Of a stretch of DNA of 64,000 nt, positions 34,207 to 44,928 are shown one piece after another. Source of the stretch: Azonexus hydrophilus. Its GTDB lineage: Bacteria > Pseudomonadota > Gammaproteobacteria > Burkholderiales > Rhodocyclaceae. Every line of letters starts with the position of its first letter. Position 1 is the first letter of the stretch. A program made the position numbers and the translations under genes. Under the pieces are notes generated by a model. The model was not told the DNA's origin. It made no database searches and saw nothing but the letters and a program-made list of their open reading frames with translations. The DNA lies in NCBI RefSeq assembly GCF_905120355.1, contig NZ_CAJHOB010000013.1, positions 40,483 through 104,482 of the forward strand. Direction: 5' to 3'.

Positions 34207-35433
34207 TCAGCACAAGCGCCGCAAACGCTCGATCGCTTCCTGTGTATCTTCCGGCGCGCCAAAAGCAGTGAGGCGGACATAGCCTTCACCGGCGGCACCG
34301 AAACCGGCGCCCGGCGTGCAGATGAGTGCAGCCTGCTGCAGAAGGCGGTCGAAAAAGCCCCAGGAATCGGTGTCGGACGGCACGCCCACCCAGAGATACG
34401 GCGCATTCACACCGCCGTAGACCGTCAGCCCCATGGCGCTGACCGCACTGCGCAGCAAACTCGCATTGCGCTGGTAACCGGCGATGATGGCGCCGATTCC
34501 CTGTTGCCCCTGCGCGCTGTAAACGGCCTCGGCAGCGCGCTGCACGATGTAGGGGCAACCGTTGTACTTGGTGCATTGGCGGCGATTCCACAAGGCGTTC
34601 AAACTGACCTTGCCCCCCTGTCCATCACCGATCTGCAACGCCTTCGGCACCACCGTATAGGCACAACGCAGGCCGGTGAAGCCCGCCGTCTTGGAGAAAC
34701 TGCGAAACTCGACTGCGACTTCCTGTGCGCCGTCCAGCTCGTAAATGCTGTGCGGCACATCCGGATCGGTGATGAATGCCTCATACGCCGAATCAAAGAG
34801 AATGACGCAACGCTCACGCCGGGCGTAATCCACCCAGGCCTGCAGGGCTGCGCGCGATAACACGGAGCCGGTCGGGTTGTTCGGATAACAGAGATAAATG
34901 ATGTCCGGACGCGTCTGGGGAAAATCCGGCACAAAATCGTTTGCCTGTGTGCATGGCAGATAAATGATGCGCTCCCACTGCTTGCCGCGCATTTCCCCGG
35001 CCCGCCCGGCCATCGCATTGGAATCGACATACACCGGATAGACCGGGTCGGTCACGGCCACCCGGCTGTCCGGCGCAAACAGTTCCTGGAAGTTGCCGAT
35101 ATCCGATTTGGCGCCATCGCTGATGAACACCTCATCGGCACTCAGGCTGACGCCACGCGCCGCATAATCGCATTCGACGATGCGGCTACGCAGGAAGTCG
35201 TAGCCCTGCTCCGGGCCGTAACCACGGAAATGTGCCGCCTCGCCCATTTCATCCACTGCCTGGTGCAGCGCAGTGAGAATGGCAGGGGGCAGCGGCCGCG
35301 TCACATCACCAATACCCAGGCTGATGACACGTTCAGCCGGATGCGCCGCCTTGTACGCAGCGACCTTGCGGGCGATATCGGCAAACAGGTAATTGCTTTG
35401 CAGCTTGAGAAAATCGGGATTGGCAGTCGTCAT
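34207..35433 (-). CDS. dapL: LL-diaminopimelate aminotransferase
   Basis: A 408-residue PLP-dependent fold-type I aminotransferase that makes LL-diaminopimelate from tetrahydrodipicolinate in one step. Features are [35 protein letters not shown] and the PLP lysine in [15 protein letters not shown] 35433 is chosen. It follows dapF by 39 bp on the same strand, and the two catalyse consecutive steps in lysine and peptidoglycan synthesis. Many betaproteobacteria use the succinylase route, so DapL here is noteworthy. Confidence 0.92.
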   Translation of the reverse strand: MTTANPDFLKLQSNYLFADIARKVAAYKAAHPAERVISLGIGDVTRPLPPAILTALHQAVDEMGEAAHFRGYGPEQGYDFLRSRIVECDYAARGVSLSADEVFISDGAKSDIGNFQELFAPDSRVAVTDPVYPVYVDSNAMAGRAGEMRGKQWERIIYLPCTQANDFVPDFPQTRPDIIYLCYPNNPTGSVLSRAALQAWVDYARRERCVILFDSAYEAFITDPDVPHSIYELDGAQEVAVEFRSFSKTAGFTGLRCAYTVVPKALQIGDGQGGKVSLNALWNRRQCTKYNGCPYIVQRAAEAVYSAQGQQGIGAIIAGYQRNASLLRSAVSAMGLTVYGGVNAPYLWVGVPSDTDSWGFFDRLLQQAALICTPGAGFGAAGEGYVRLTAFGAPEDTQEAIERLRRLC

Positions 35434-35472
35434 GGCAGTTTCTTTCAAAAATAAGGGCAAACCCAGGGAAAT

Positions 35473-36339
35473 TCAGCGTTGATACAGGCCGGTGAACACC
35501 GTCGCCGCACCGCCGGTCATGAACACGTGATTGGTACTGGCATCCCAGTCGATATGCAGGGTGCCGCCGCGTAATTCGATGTCGACACTGCGCTCGGCCC
35601 GCCCCTCCAGCACTGCGGCAACGGCCACCGCGCAAGCGCCGGTGCCGCACGCCAGCGTTTCCCCGGCGCCGCGCTCCCAGACGCGCATGCGCAGCCTACG
35701 GCGCGACAGCACTTCGACAAACTCGGTATTGGTCCGCCGTGGAAACAAGGGGTGATGCTCGAACAACGGCCCGATACGGGTCAGATCCAGGGGATCTATC
35801 CCGTCCATGAACACCACTGCGTGCGGATTACCCATCGACACCGCCGTCAGATTGACCTGCCAGCCATCGACCTCAACCGGACGCGCAATGAACGGCCCGG
35901 CATCAGCGCCAGCAGCCAGTTGCATCGGGATACGTGCCGGCACCAGTTCCGGTTCACCCATATCGACCACGGCGCCGTCCACCTCGCCATTCTCGGCAAA
36001 GCGCAAGCGCACCTCCTTGATCCCGGCCAGCGTCTCGATGCGCACCGTGTCACGCGCGCAGATGCCGGCATCGTGCACATACTTGCCAACACAGCGCACG
36101 GCGTTACCGCACATTTCCGACTCCGAACCATCGGCATTGAACATGCGCATGCGTGCATCCGCTCCTGCCACCGTGGACGGCAGAATCAGCACCAGCCCAT
36201 CGGAACCGACGCCGAAATGCCGGTCGCTGATGCCGCGTGCCAATGCACCAGGATCGCTCACCTGCTCCTCAAATCCATTGACGTAGACATAGTCATTGCC
36301 AATGCCTTGCATCTTGGTAAACCGCAGTGCTGCTGCCAT
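35473..36339 (-). CDS. dapF: Diaminopimelate epimerase
   Basis: A 288-residue epimerase that converts LL- to meso-diaminopimelate. The two active-site cysteines lie in EMCGNAVRC and ACGTGA. The start signature KMQGIGNDYVYV is typical. ATG 36339 is favoured; upstream codons up to 36396 lack support. It heads a dapF-dapL pair. About 200 bp upstream is AT-rich and probably holds its promoter. Confidence 0.94.
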   Translation of the reverse strand: MAAALRFTKMQGIGNDYVYVNGFEEQVSDPGALARGISDRHFGVGSDGLVLILPSTVAGADARMRMFNADGSESEMCGNAVRCVGKYVHDAGICARDTVRIETLAGIKEVRLRFAENGEVDGAVVDMGEPELVPARIPMQLAAGADAGPFIARPVEVDGWQVNLTAVSMGNPHAVVFMDGIDPLDLTRIGPLFEHHPLFPRRTNTEFVEVLSRRRLRMRVWERGAGETLACGTGACAVAVAAVLEGRAERSVDIELRGGTLHIDWDASTNHVFMTGGAATVFTGLYQR

Positions 36340-36539
36340 GAGGCGTCCTTTCCGGTGAAAACGCATTGACGTACTCAAGAGCAGCAAGCGTGCCAACCCA
36401 AAAAGTCAACTCATGGCATTGTTTACAAATGATTTTTAAAAACTTGCGCATCCAAAATTCAGAGTTTGCGCACTGTTCTGGTGCGTCATGCACGCTGGCG
36501 TGCGCCATCTTTGTGCAGGGAAATCCCTACTGGCTCAAC

Positions 36540-36869
36540 TTAGTCAGGTTGCAGCGCAATGACCGCCATTCCACTCAGCGCAATGGCCGCACCAACCACA
36601 TCCCAGCGGGTCAGCGTTACGCCATCAACAATCCGCAGCCAGATCAGGGCGACGGCAATATACATCCCGCCATACGCCGCATAGGTGCGCCCCGCCGCAC
36701 TTGGATGCAAGGTCAACAACCAGGCAAACGTCGCCAATGACAACGCCGCCGGCAACAGAAGCCAGGCACTTTTCCCCTGCTTCAGCACCAGCCAGGGCAA
36801 ATAGCAGCCAACAATCTCGGCGACGGCAGTCACAGCAAACAGGAAAGCAATCTTGCAGAACTCGGGCAT
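36540..36869 (-). CDS. YnfA-family small membrane transporter
   Basis: A 109-residue protein with four membrane helices, of the UPF0060/YnfA family in the drug/metabolite exporter superfamily. Typical stretches are [34 protein letters not shown] and [14 protein letters not shown]. The substrate is not known. ATG 36867-36869 is chosen for family length. It stands alone between dapF and a small membrane gene. Confidence 0.88.
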   Translation of the reverse strand: MPEFCKIAFLFAVTAVAEIVGCYLPWLVLKQGKSAWLLLPAALSLATFAWLLTLHPSAAGRTYAAYGGMYIAVALIWLRIVDGVTLTRWDVVGAAIALSGMAVIALQPD

Positions 36870-37001
36870 GGAAACTCGGGAGCGAAAGGAATCACATTCT
36901 GGAGAATGGCCCGCCACATTACAGGCCCCCCATCGACGCAAGGCCGTGTAGCGTACAGCGGGAATTATCACCCACCGCGACAAGCGGCGGGATCAATGAT
37001 T

Positions 37002-37337
37002 TCAGTGCCTGAGATAAAGCAGCAGCAGGTAAATCTCCGCCACCAGCGCCGCCAGCCCAGCACCGAAAAGCAGCCCGAACAGGCCAGCTCTGACCTAGCA
37101 TCGCTTGGCCAACTGATGGCCGACCAGCAAGGCAAAAAAACCATTGACGACAAGGCTGGGGCTGATTGCCAGGATGCCGACCAACAGAATCATGAACCCG
37201 CTGCCCCAGCCGCCAGGGCCGCTATAACTGGGCGTACCGAATTTACTGGCAAGAAAGAGGCTGATCGGCACGAACAACACCCCGGCCCCCCAGAACAGTT
37301 TAGCCATCCACAGGAGAGGATTGCGCGATCTATCCAT
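37002..37337 (-). pseudogene. Small membrane protein with in-frame amber codon
   Basis: The frame begins MDRSRNPLLWMAKLFW and has two membrane helices (about residues 10-30 and 46-70). A TAG stop follows at 37095-37097. The same frame then continues without a break as VRAGLFGLLFGAGLAALVAE and a third hydrophobic segment ending YLRH before TGA at 37002-37004. That suggests a 110-residue three-helix protein interrupted by one nonsense codon. Alternatively the shorter 80-residue product is real. The family is not recognised. Confidence 0.55.
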
Positions 37338-37370
37338 AAAGCACCTGAAGCAAACTCACATACCCCCCTC

Positions 37371-37408
37371 GTTCCGCCGGAATCCGCACATCAGGATTCA
37401 GGCGGAAC
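37371..37408. repeat. Near-perfect inverted repeat (hairpin)
   Basis: GTTCCGCC-g-GAATCC and GGATTC-a-GGCGGAAC pair over 14 bp with one mismatch and an 8-base loop. No T-run follows on either strand. It may be a REP-like element or a terminator-like structure. Confidence 0.6.
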
Positions 37409-37575
37409 CTCGCATGCAAGGCCGTATCGACAGCGCGCATCTCGTTCAACCCCGCTTTGGAAATACGCGATTATCTCATTGACATCGATCAGATCGCAGC
37501 CCTGATCTGTTTTCCCTCATGCCTGGAATGCGCGGCTGAACGCTCCAGAGACGCCCCCCACACGCCATGCTGATC

Positions 37576-37592
37576 CGCCCCATTGCGGTGCA
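37576..37592. promoter_or_regulatory. Candidate NtrC site upstream of torF-glnK-amtB
   Basis: CGCCCC-N5-GGTGCA matches one full half and 4 of 6 bases of the other half of TGCACC-N5-GGTGCA. It is about 110 bp upstream of the sigma-54 element, a usual enhancer distance. Confidence 0.5.
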
Positions 37593-37700
37593 TGTAGGCA
37601 GCCAGAAAGGGCCCATGTCGGTGCGTCCAAGCAGGCATATATTAAAGTTAAACATCACAAATAACATTCAATCATTTGTTTTTATTCAACAAACAAACTA

Positions 37701-37716
37701 TGGCACGCAATCTGCT
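37701..37716 (+). promoter_or_regulatory. Sigma-54 promoter of torF-glnK-amtB
   Basis: TGGCACGCAATCTGCT has GG and GC separated by exactly 10 bases, matching the -24/-12 consensus. The first gene starts 47 bp downstream. It fits nitrogen control of glnK-amtB by NtrC, which is encoded at 46071-47534. Confidence 0.85.
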
Positions 37717-37762
37717 TTTCCAGGCTGCACGTTTCTTTTCTGCAACTACCCTGGAGAGTTCG

Positions 37763-38919
<1,157 letters not shown>

Positions 38920-38930
38920 GGAGCACTGCC

Positions 38931-40313
38931 ATGAGAAAGTTTCTTCCTCTCTTCCTGTTCGTCAGCAGCCTGAGCCTGAGTTCGCTGGTCATGGCGCAGG
39001 ACACGATCGATGCGGCTGTCACGGTCGCCAGTGAAGCGATCGTTGCGGCGGCAGCACCTGCTGCCGAAGCCGTCGCCGCAGCCGCCCCAGCACCTACCCT
39101 CGACAGTGGCGACACAGCCTGGATGCTGACCTCGACCATGCTCGTCATCCTGATGATCATTCCCGGCCTGGCCCTCTTCTATGGCGGTCTGGGGCGGACC
39201 AAGAACATGCTGTCGGTCCTGATGCAGGTGTTCGTGATCTTCTCGGTCATCACGATTTTGTGGGCGATCTACGGCTACAGCCTGACCTTCTCCGGCGCGG
39301 GAAGCTTCTACGGCAACCTGGACAAGCTGTTCCTGCGCGGCATCGCGCCGGATACCCTGTCCAGCGCCCTGAGCACCATTCCCGAGTACGTGTTCGTCGC
39401 CTTTCAATCGACCTTCGCCGCCATTGCCTGCGCCCTGATCGTCGGCGCTTTTGCCGAGCGCATGAAGTTTTCGGCGGTCATGCTCTTCAGCGTGCTGTGG
39501 TTCACCTTCAGCTACGTGCCGATGGCGCATATGGTCTGGGGCGGCGGTCTGCTGGCGCAAGACGGCGCGCTGGATTTCGCCGGCGGCACCGTGGTGCACA
39601 TCAACGCGGCCATGGCCGGCCTGGTCGGGGCGTATCTGGTCGGCAAGCGGATCGGCTTCGGGCGTGAATCGATGGCGCCGCACAGCCTGACTCTGACCAT
39701 GGTCGGCGCCTCGCTGCTGTGGGTGGGCTGGTTCGGTTTCAACGCCGGTTCCGCCGGTGCCGCCAATGGTGTGGCCGGCCTGGCCTTCATCAACACCATC
39801 CTGGCAACCGGCGCCGCCACGGTGGCCTGGATCGCCGGCGAGGCACTGCTCAAGGGCAAACCGTCCATGCTGGGAGCCGCTTCCGGTGCGGTTGCCGGTC
39901 TGGTTGCGGTGACTCCGGCGGCGGGTTTGATCGGCCCGATGGCCGCCATCGTACTCGGCCTGATCGCCGGCCCGGCCTGTCTGTGGGGTGTCAGCGGCCT
40001 GAAGCACATGCTGCGGGTGGATGATGCTTTCGACGTGTTCGGGGTGCATGGAGTGGGCGGTATCGTCGGCGCCATCCTGACCGGCGTGTTCGCGGCGCCT
40101 TCGCTGGGTGGTACCGGTGCGGCAGACTTTTCGATCGCGTCGCAAGTCTGGGTGCAAACCTACAGCGTGCTGATCACCATCGCCTGGAGTGGCATCGTTT
40201 CCCTGATTGCCTACAAGCTGATCGATCTCACCATCGGCCTGCGGGTGTCGGAAGAACAGGAACGCGCCGGTCTCGACATCAGCGCCCACGGCGAGTCGGC
40301 CTACCGCTACTGA
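38931..40313 (+). CDS. amtB: Ammonium transporter AmtB
   Basis: A 460-residue ammonium channel with a signal peptide (about 1-22), a low-complexity Ala-rich periplasmic segment and eleven membrane helices. The twin-histidine pore residues occur in GGTVVHINAA and VFGVHGVGG. The FYGGLGRTKN motif is present near the first helix. It ends with a short tail and a strong terminator. Expression should be NtrC/sigma-54 dependent with glnK. Confidence 0.95.
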   Translation: MRKFLPLFLFVSSLSLSSLVMAQDTIDAAVTVASEAIVAAAAPAAEAVAAAAPAPTLDSGDTAWMLTSTMLVILMIIPGLALFYGGLGRTKNMLSVLMQVFVIFSVITILWAIYGYSLTFSGAGSFYGNLDKLFLRGIAPDTLSSALSTIPEYVFVAFQSTFAAIACALIVGAFAERMKFSAVMLFSVLWFTFSYVPMAHMVWGGGLLAQDGALDFAGGTVVHINAAMAGLVGAYLVGKRIGFGRESMAPHSLTLTMVGASLLWVGWFGFNAGSAGAANGVAGLAFINTILATGAATVAWIAGEALLKGKPSMLGAASGAVAGLVAVTPAAGLIGPMAAIVLGLIAGPACLWGVSGLKHMLRVDDAFDVFGVHGVGGIVGAILTGVFAAPSLGGTGAADFSIASQVWVQTYSVLITIAWSGIVSLIAYKLIDLTIGLRVSEEQERAGLDISAHGESAYRY

Positions 40314-40341
40314 AATCACCTGAATCCCTGTGCGGGTTTTC

Positions 40342-40379
40342 CCGTCCGGACGCCTTCCCGACGTCCGGACGGTTTTTTT
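40342..40379 (+). terminator. Intrinsic terminator after amtB
   Basis: CCGTCCGGACG (40342-40352) pairs with CGTCCGGACGG (40362-40372), followed by seven T. It separates the glnK-amtB transcript from the cation ATPase gene. Confidence 0.93.
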
Positions 40380-40488
40380 ATGGCAAAAAAAAACTGTTAG
40401 CATGGCACCGCCCCCTTGCAGCAGCGCTGTCTCCAGCCACCACCCGACCTGCTGCCACGATCAGGAACACCAGGAACAGGACGCTGCA

Positions 40489-43251
40489 ATGCCGCACCAC
40501 TCCCACACTGATCAACCGAACGAACGGCCGACGCCGCACTGGCACACCTGCTCCCGTGCAGAGGTGGAACAGGCGCTGGATGCCGGCCCCGACGGCCTGA
40601 CGGAAGCCGACGCGCTGCAACGGCGGGAATACTACGGCGCGAACCGTCTGACACCCCCGAAGCAGCGTGGGCCGCTATTACGTTTCCTGCTGCAGTTTCA
40701 CAACATCCTGCTCTACATCATGCTGGTGTCGGCGGTCGTCACCGCTGCGCTCGGACATTGGATCGATAGTGGCGTCTTGTTCATGGCAGTCGTCGTCAAT
40801 GCCCTCATCGGCTTCATCCAGGAGGGCAAGGCGGAATCGGCGCTGAATGCCATTCGCGCCATGCTGTCGCCACGCGCCACAGTCATCCGTGCTGGCCAGC
40901 GCCGCGAGATCGATGCCGCTGAGCTGGTGCCCGGCGATGTCGTGGCGCTGGCCTCCGGCGACCGGGTACCCGCCGATGTACGCCTGCTCGACGTGCGTGA
41001 ATTACGCATCGAGGAAGCGGCGCTGACCGGCGAATCGCTGCCGGTCGAAAAAAGCACGGCGCTCGTCCCCCCTGATGCGCCGCTGGGCGACCGCTGCAAC
41101 ATGGCCTACTCGGGCACGCTGGTGGTGTATGGGCAGGCCACCGGGATCGTCGTCGCCACCGCTGCCGCCACAGAACTGGGCAAAATCAACCAGATGCTGG
41201 CGAGCATTGATGCAACAAGCACCCCCCTGCTGCGCCAGATGGATCACTTCGGCCGCATCCTGGCCCTGGTCATCCTCGCCGTATCGCTGGCGGTGTTTGT
41301 GCTCGGCACCGGATGGCGCGACAACGACCCGGCCGACATGTTCATGATGGTGGTGGCGCTGGTTGCTTCGGCCATTCCCGAAGGCTTGCCGGCAATCATG
41401 ACCGTCACCCTGGCGCTGGGCGTGCAGCGCATGGCGCGGCACAACGCCATCATCCGTCGCTTGCCGGCGGTCGAAACGCTGGGCTCGGTGACGGTCATCT
41501 GCTCCGATAAAACCGGCACCCTGACCCGCAACGAAATGACCGTGCAGCGCATCGTCTGCGCCGGCCATGTCTTCAATGTCGGCGGCGTCGGCTACGCGCC
41601 GGTCGGCGATTTGAGCCTGGACGACCGCATCATCGACAGCGAACACTACCCTGCCCTGGCGCTGGCCATCCGTGCCGGTGTGTTGTGCAACGATGCCCGG
41701 CTGCGGGTGGAAGAGGGCGTGTGGCGGGTCGAAGGAGACCCGACCGAAGGCGCTCTCCTGGTGCTGGGCGAAAAAGCCGGTTTCAGCCGCCACCTGGGCG
41801 ACACTGCCTGGCCCCGGCTTGATGCCCTGCCTTTCGAATCGCAGCACCGCTTCATGGCCACCTACCACCGTGACAGCGACGATGTCCCCTGGCTGTTCGT
41901 CAAAGGCGCGCCGGAGCGCATCTTCGAGATGTGCAGCACGCAAATGGAACACGGCGGTGACCACAGCACCGGGCATGGCGGCGAACAACCGCTGGCAATC
42001 GATTACTGGCGGCGCCTGGTCAACGACACCGCCGCCCAGGGGCTGCGCCTGCTGGCGCTGGCCTGCAAACGGTCAGCACCGCAGCACGGGCCGCTCAGTT
42101 TTGCCGACATGGACGACGGTTTCGTGTTGCTGGCCCTGATCGGCATCATCGATCCGCCCCGGGCGGAAGCCGTGCAGGCGGTGCACGACTGCCACCGCGC
42201 CGGCATCCGGGTCAAGATGATTACCGGCGACCACGTCGAAACGGCGCGTGCAATCGGTGCACAACTGGCAATTGGTACGGGCAAACCTGCCCTCAGCGGC
42301 GCCGAAATCGCCTTGATGGACGATGCCGCCTTGCGCCAGGTGGTCATGAGCGTCGATGTGTTCGCGCGCGCCGCGCCGGAGCACAAACTGCGGCTGGTCC
42401 AGGCGCTGCAGGAAGAGGGCCAGGTCGTCGCCATGACCGGCGACGGGGTAAACGACGCGCCAGCGTTGAAACGCGCCGATGTCGGCGTAGCCATGGGGCT
42501 GAAGGGTACCGAGGCCGCCAAGGAATCTGCCGCCATGGTCCTGGCGGACGACAATTTCGCCACCATCGCCCGTGCCGTGCGCGAGGGGCGTGCGGTTTAC
42601 GACAATCTGAAAAAATTCATCCTGTTCATGCTTCCCTCCAGCGGTGGCCAGGTGCTGGTCGTCATCACGGCCATCCTGTTCGAACTCACCCTCCCCCTGA
42701 CCGCAGCCCAGGTGCTGTGGGTCAACATGGTCACCTCCAGCACGCTGGGGCTGGCGCTGGCGTTCGAACCCGCCGAGCGAGACATCATGCAGCGGCCACC
42801 CCGGTCACCCAGCGAAGCCTTGCTGTCGGGCTTTCTGGTCTGGCGTCTGCTGCTGGTTTCGGTGCTGATGATGAGCGGCGCACTCGGCCTGTTCCTGTGG
42901 GAATTGAATGCCGGGGCCGGCATTGACAGCGCGCGCACCATGGCAGTCAATGCGGTGGTGGTGGCGGGCATGTTCTATCTCTTCAACAGCCGCTTCCTCC
43001 TGCAGCCGGTGCTCAGCCGCAGCGGACTGACCGGCAACCCGCACGTCCTGCTGGCCATCGCTACCTGCGCCTGCCTGCAGATCGCCTATACCCACCTACC
43101 TCTGATGCAAGCGATTTTCAACTCGACCGACCTCAGCCTGCTGGAGTGGGGCAAGGTGCTGGTCGCCGGCCTCTTGGTGTTCTGCGTTGCCGAACTGGAA
43201 AAATTCGTCGTCCGCCGCAGCGGCCTGGCTGTGCGCCTGGGGCTGGCCTAA
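40489..43251 (+). CDS. P-type cation-transporting ATPase (type II), chromosomal
   Basis: A 920-residue pump with [13 protein letters not shown], phosphorylation Asp340 in [29 protein letters not shown] and a C-terminal cation-ATPase domain. The N-terminus is His-rich ([19 protein letters not shown]), possibly metal binding. ATG 40489 is chosen for domain fit; earlier in-frame starts (40402, 40330) are possible, the latter lying before the amtB terminator. It sits between amtB and glnA but has its own terminator upstream. It is only a distant relative of the cargo ATPase. The transported ion is unknown. Confidence 0.9.
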   Translation: MPHHSHTDQPNERPTPHWHTCSRAEVEQALDAGPDGLTEADALQRREYYGANRLTPPKQRGPLLRFLLQFHNILLYIMLVSAVVTAALGHWIDSGVLFMAVVVNALIGFIQEGKAESALNAIRAMLSPRATVIRAGQRREIDAAELVPGDVVALASGDRVPADVRLLDVRELRIEEAALTGESLPVEKSTALVPPDAPLGDRCNMAYSGTLVVYGQATGIVVATAAATELGKINQMLASIDATSTPLLRQMDHFGRILALVILAVSLAVFVLGTGWRDNDPADMFMMVVALVASAIPEGLPAIMTVTLALGVQRMARHNAIIRRLPAVETLGSVTVICSDKTGTLTRNEMTVQRIVCAGHVFNVGGVGYAPVGDLSLDDRIIDSEHYPALALAIRAGVLCNDARLRVEEGVWRVEGDPTEGALLVLGEKAGFSRHLGDTAWPRLDALPFESQHRFMATYHRDSDDVPWLFVKGAPERIFEMCSTQMEHGGDHSTGHGGEQPLAIDYWRRLVNDTAAQGLRLLALACKRSAPQHGPLSFADMDDGFVLLALIGIIDPPRAEAVQAVHDCHRAGIRVKMITGDHVETARAIGAQLAIGTGKPALSGAEIALMDDAALRQVVMSVDVFARAAPEHKLRLVQALQEEGQVVAMTGDGVNDAPALKRADVGVAMGLKGTEAAKESAAMVLADDNFATIARAVREGRAVYDNLKKFILFMLPSSGGQVLVVITAILFELTLPLTAAQVLWVNMVTSSTLGLALAFEPAERDIMQRPPRSPSEALLSGFLVWRLLLVSVLMMSGALGLFLWELNAGAGIDSARTMAVNAVVVAGMFYLFNSRFLLQPVLSRSGLTGNPHVLLAIATCACLQIAYTHLPLMQAIFNSTDLSLLEWGKVLVAGLLVFCVAELEKFVVRRSGLAVRLGLA

Positions 43252-43292
43252 ACGCAGCAGCGCAACTGCGATCACCTTGATTCCCTGACCGA

Positions 43293-43309
43293 TGCACCGC
43301 TTTGGTGCA
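43293..43309. promoter_or_regulatory. NtrC binding site upstream of glnA
   Basis: TGCACC-GCTTT-GGTGCA is a perfect match to the NtrC palindrome. A second, weaker site (CGCACC-N5-GGCGCG) follows at 43325-43341. The sites lie about 105-120 bp and 72-90 bp upstream of the sigma-54 element, suitable for cooperative enhancer binding. Confidence 0.88.
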
Positions 43310-43412
43310 TCGGTCAAGGCACCACGCACCATCCTGGCGCGCCAGCACGCACCGTTTACGGGCGCAATAAAAAAACACCTTGAAAATCAGAACAGTAGGC
43401 AAATACCCCGCG

Positions 43413-43430
43413 CTGGCACGCTTAATGCTT
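43413..43430 (+). promoter_or_regulatory. Sigma-54 promoter of glnA
   Basis: TGGCACGCTTAATGCTT has GG and GC separated by 10 bases, matching the -24/-12 consensus and closely resembling the torF promoter. The glnA start is about 75 bp downstream with AGGAG before it. Confidence 0.87.
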
Positions 43431-43501
43431 TAGCGAACGTGCTTGTATCAAACCACGCTGTGATCGTCGCCTCTTTCTCTTTTTACTCAGGAGTTTTCCT
43501 C

Positions 43502-44911
43502 ATGACCGCCCAAGACGTAATCCGCATGATCCAGGAAAAGGAAGTCCGCTTCGTCGATTTCCGTTTCACCGACATCCGGGGCCAGGAACAGCACGTCGGT
43601 GTGCCGGCCCACACCGTCGATCTCGACAAAATGGCCGATGGTCACGCCTTTGATGGCTCGTCGATTGGCGGCTGGAAAGGCATCCAGGCCTCCGACATGC
43701 AGCTCATGCCTGATCCGGCTTCTGCCTACATCGACCCCTTCATGGACGAAACGACACTGGTGATGACCTGCGACGTCATCGAACCCGCCGACGGCAAGGG
43801 CTATGACCGCGACCCGCGCTCCATCGCCAAGCGCGCCGAAGCCTATCTGAAGAGCACCGGCCTGGGCGACACCGCGTTTTTCGGCCCGGAACCCGAGTTT
43901 TTCATCTTCGATTCGGTGGAATGGAAGGTGGACATGTCCGGTTCCTACTGCAAGATTTTTTCGGAAGAGGCCGCCTGGTCCAGCGCCGACAAATTCGACG
44001 GGCGCAACAGCGGCCATCGCCCCGGCGTCAAGGGCGGTTATTTCCCGGTCCCCCCCGTGGATAGCCTGAACGACCTGCGCGTTGCCATGTGCCTGGCACT
44101 GGAAGAATGCGGCGTGCCGGTGGAAGTGCATCACCACGAAGTCGCCACCGCCGGCCAGTGTGAAATCGGCACGGTATTCAATACCCTGGTGCGGCGCGCC
44201 GACCAGACCCAGATCCTCAAGTACATCGTGCACAACGTCGCCCACCTGCACGGCAAGACCGCGACCTTCATGCCCAAGCCCATCGTGGGCGACAACGGTT
44301 CCGGCATGCACGTGCATCAGTCGATCTGGAAGGATGGCAAGAACCTGTTCGCTGGCAACGGTTACGCCGGACTATCCGAATTCGCGCTCTACTACATCGG
44401 CGGCATCATCAAGCACGCCCGTGCCCTGAACGCCATCACCAATCCCGGCACCAACAGCTACAAACGCCTGGTGCCAGGGTATGAAGCCCCGGTCAAGCTG
44501 GCCTATTCGGCGCGCAACCGTTCGGCATCGATCCGCATTCCGCATGTGCAGAGCACCAAGGCACGCCGCATCGAAACGCGTTTCCCGGATCCCTCGGCCA
44601 ACCCCTACCTGTGCTTTGCCGCGCTCATGATGGCCGGCCTGGACGGCGTGCAGAACAAGATCCACCCGGGCGACCCGGCCGACAAGAACCTGTATGACCT
44701 GCCGCCGGAAGAAGATCGCAAGATCCCGACGGTGTGCACCAGTCTTGACCAGGCTCTGGATTATCTCGACAAGGATCGTGAATTCCTCACCCGTGGCGGA
44801 GTGTTCAGCGACGATTTCATCGACGCCTACATCACGCTCAAGATGGAAGAAGTGCAACGTTTCCGCATGACCACCCATCCGGTCGAATACGATATGTACT
44901 ACTCGCTGTAA
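43502..44911 (+). CDS. glnA: Glutamine synthetase, type I
   Basis: A 469-residue GSI that makes glutamine from glutamate, ammonia and ATP. It shows [48 protein letters not shown] and the adenylylation site Tyr398 in NLYDLPPEE. It is controlled by a sigma-54 promoter with an NtrC palindrome and is followed by ntrB and ntrC. ATG 43502 follows AGGAG; the longer frame covers the promoter and is not coding. Confidence 0.97.
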   Translation: MTAQDVIRMIQEKEVRFVDFRFTDIRGQEQHVGVPAHTVDLDKMADGHAFDGSSIGGWKGIQASDMQLMPDPASAYIDPFMDETTLVMTCDVIEPADGKGYDRDPRSIAKRAEAYLKSTGLGDTAFFGPEPEFFIFDSVEWKVDMSGSYCKIFSEEAAWSSADKFDGRNSGHRPGVKGGYFPVPPVDSLNDLRVAMCLALEECGVPVEVHHHEVATAGQCEIGTVFNTLVRRADQTQILKYIVHNVAHLHGKTATFMPKPIVGDNGSGMHVHQSIWKDGKNLFAGNGYAGLSEFALYYIGGIIKHARALNAITNPGTNSYKRLVPGYEAPVKLAYSARNRSASIRIPHVQSTKARRIETRFPDPSANPYLCFAALMMAGLDGVQNKIHPGDPADKNLYDLPPEEDRKIPTVCTSLDQALDYLDKDREFLTRGGVFSDDFIDAYITLKMEEVQRFRMTTHPVEYDMYYSL

Positions 44912-44928
44912 AGTCTGTACCTGCAACC

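Larger units (their letters stand above)
37338..37700. other. Non-coding region upstream of the torF-glnK-amtB promoter
   Basis: About 360 bp without a supportable gene. It holds a strong hairpin (37371-37408), a candidate NtrC site (37576-37592) and, toward the promoter, a very AT-rich stretch (37636-37690) suited to DNA bending. Short frames on both strands look like noise. Confidence 0.6.

Noticed and set aside
40403..40420. Possible sigma-54 promoter for the P-type ATPase (TGGCAC...TTGCA)
   Set aside because: The GG-to-GC spacing is 12 bases, not the required 10.
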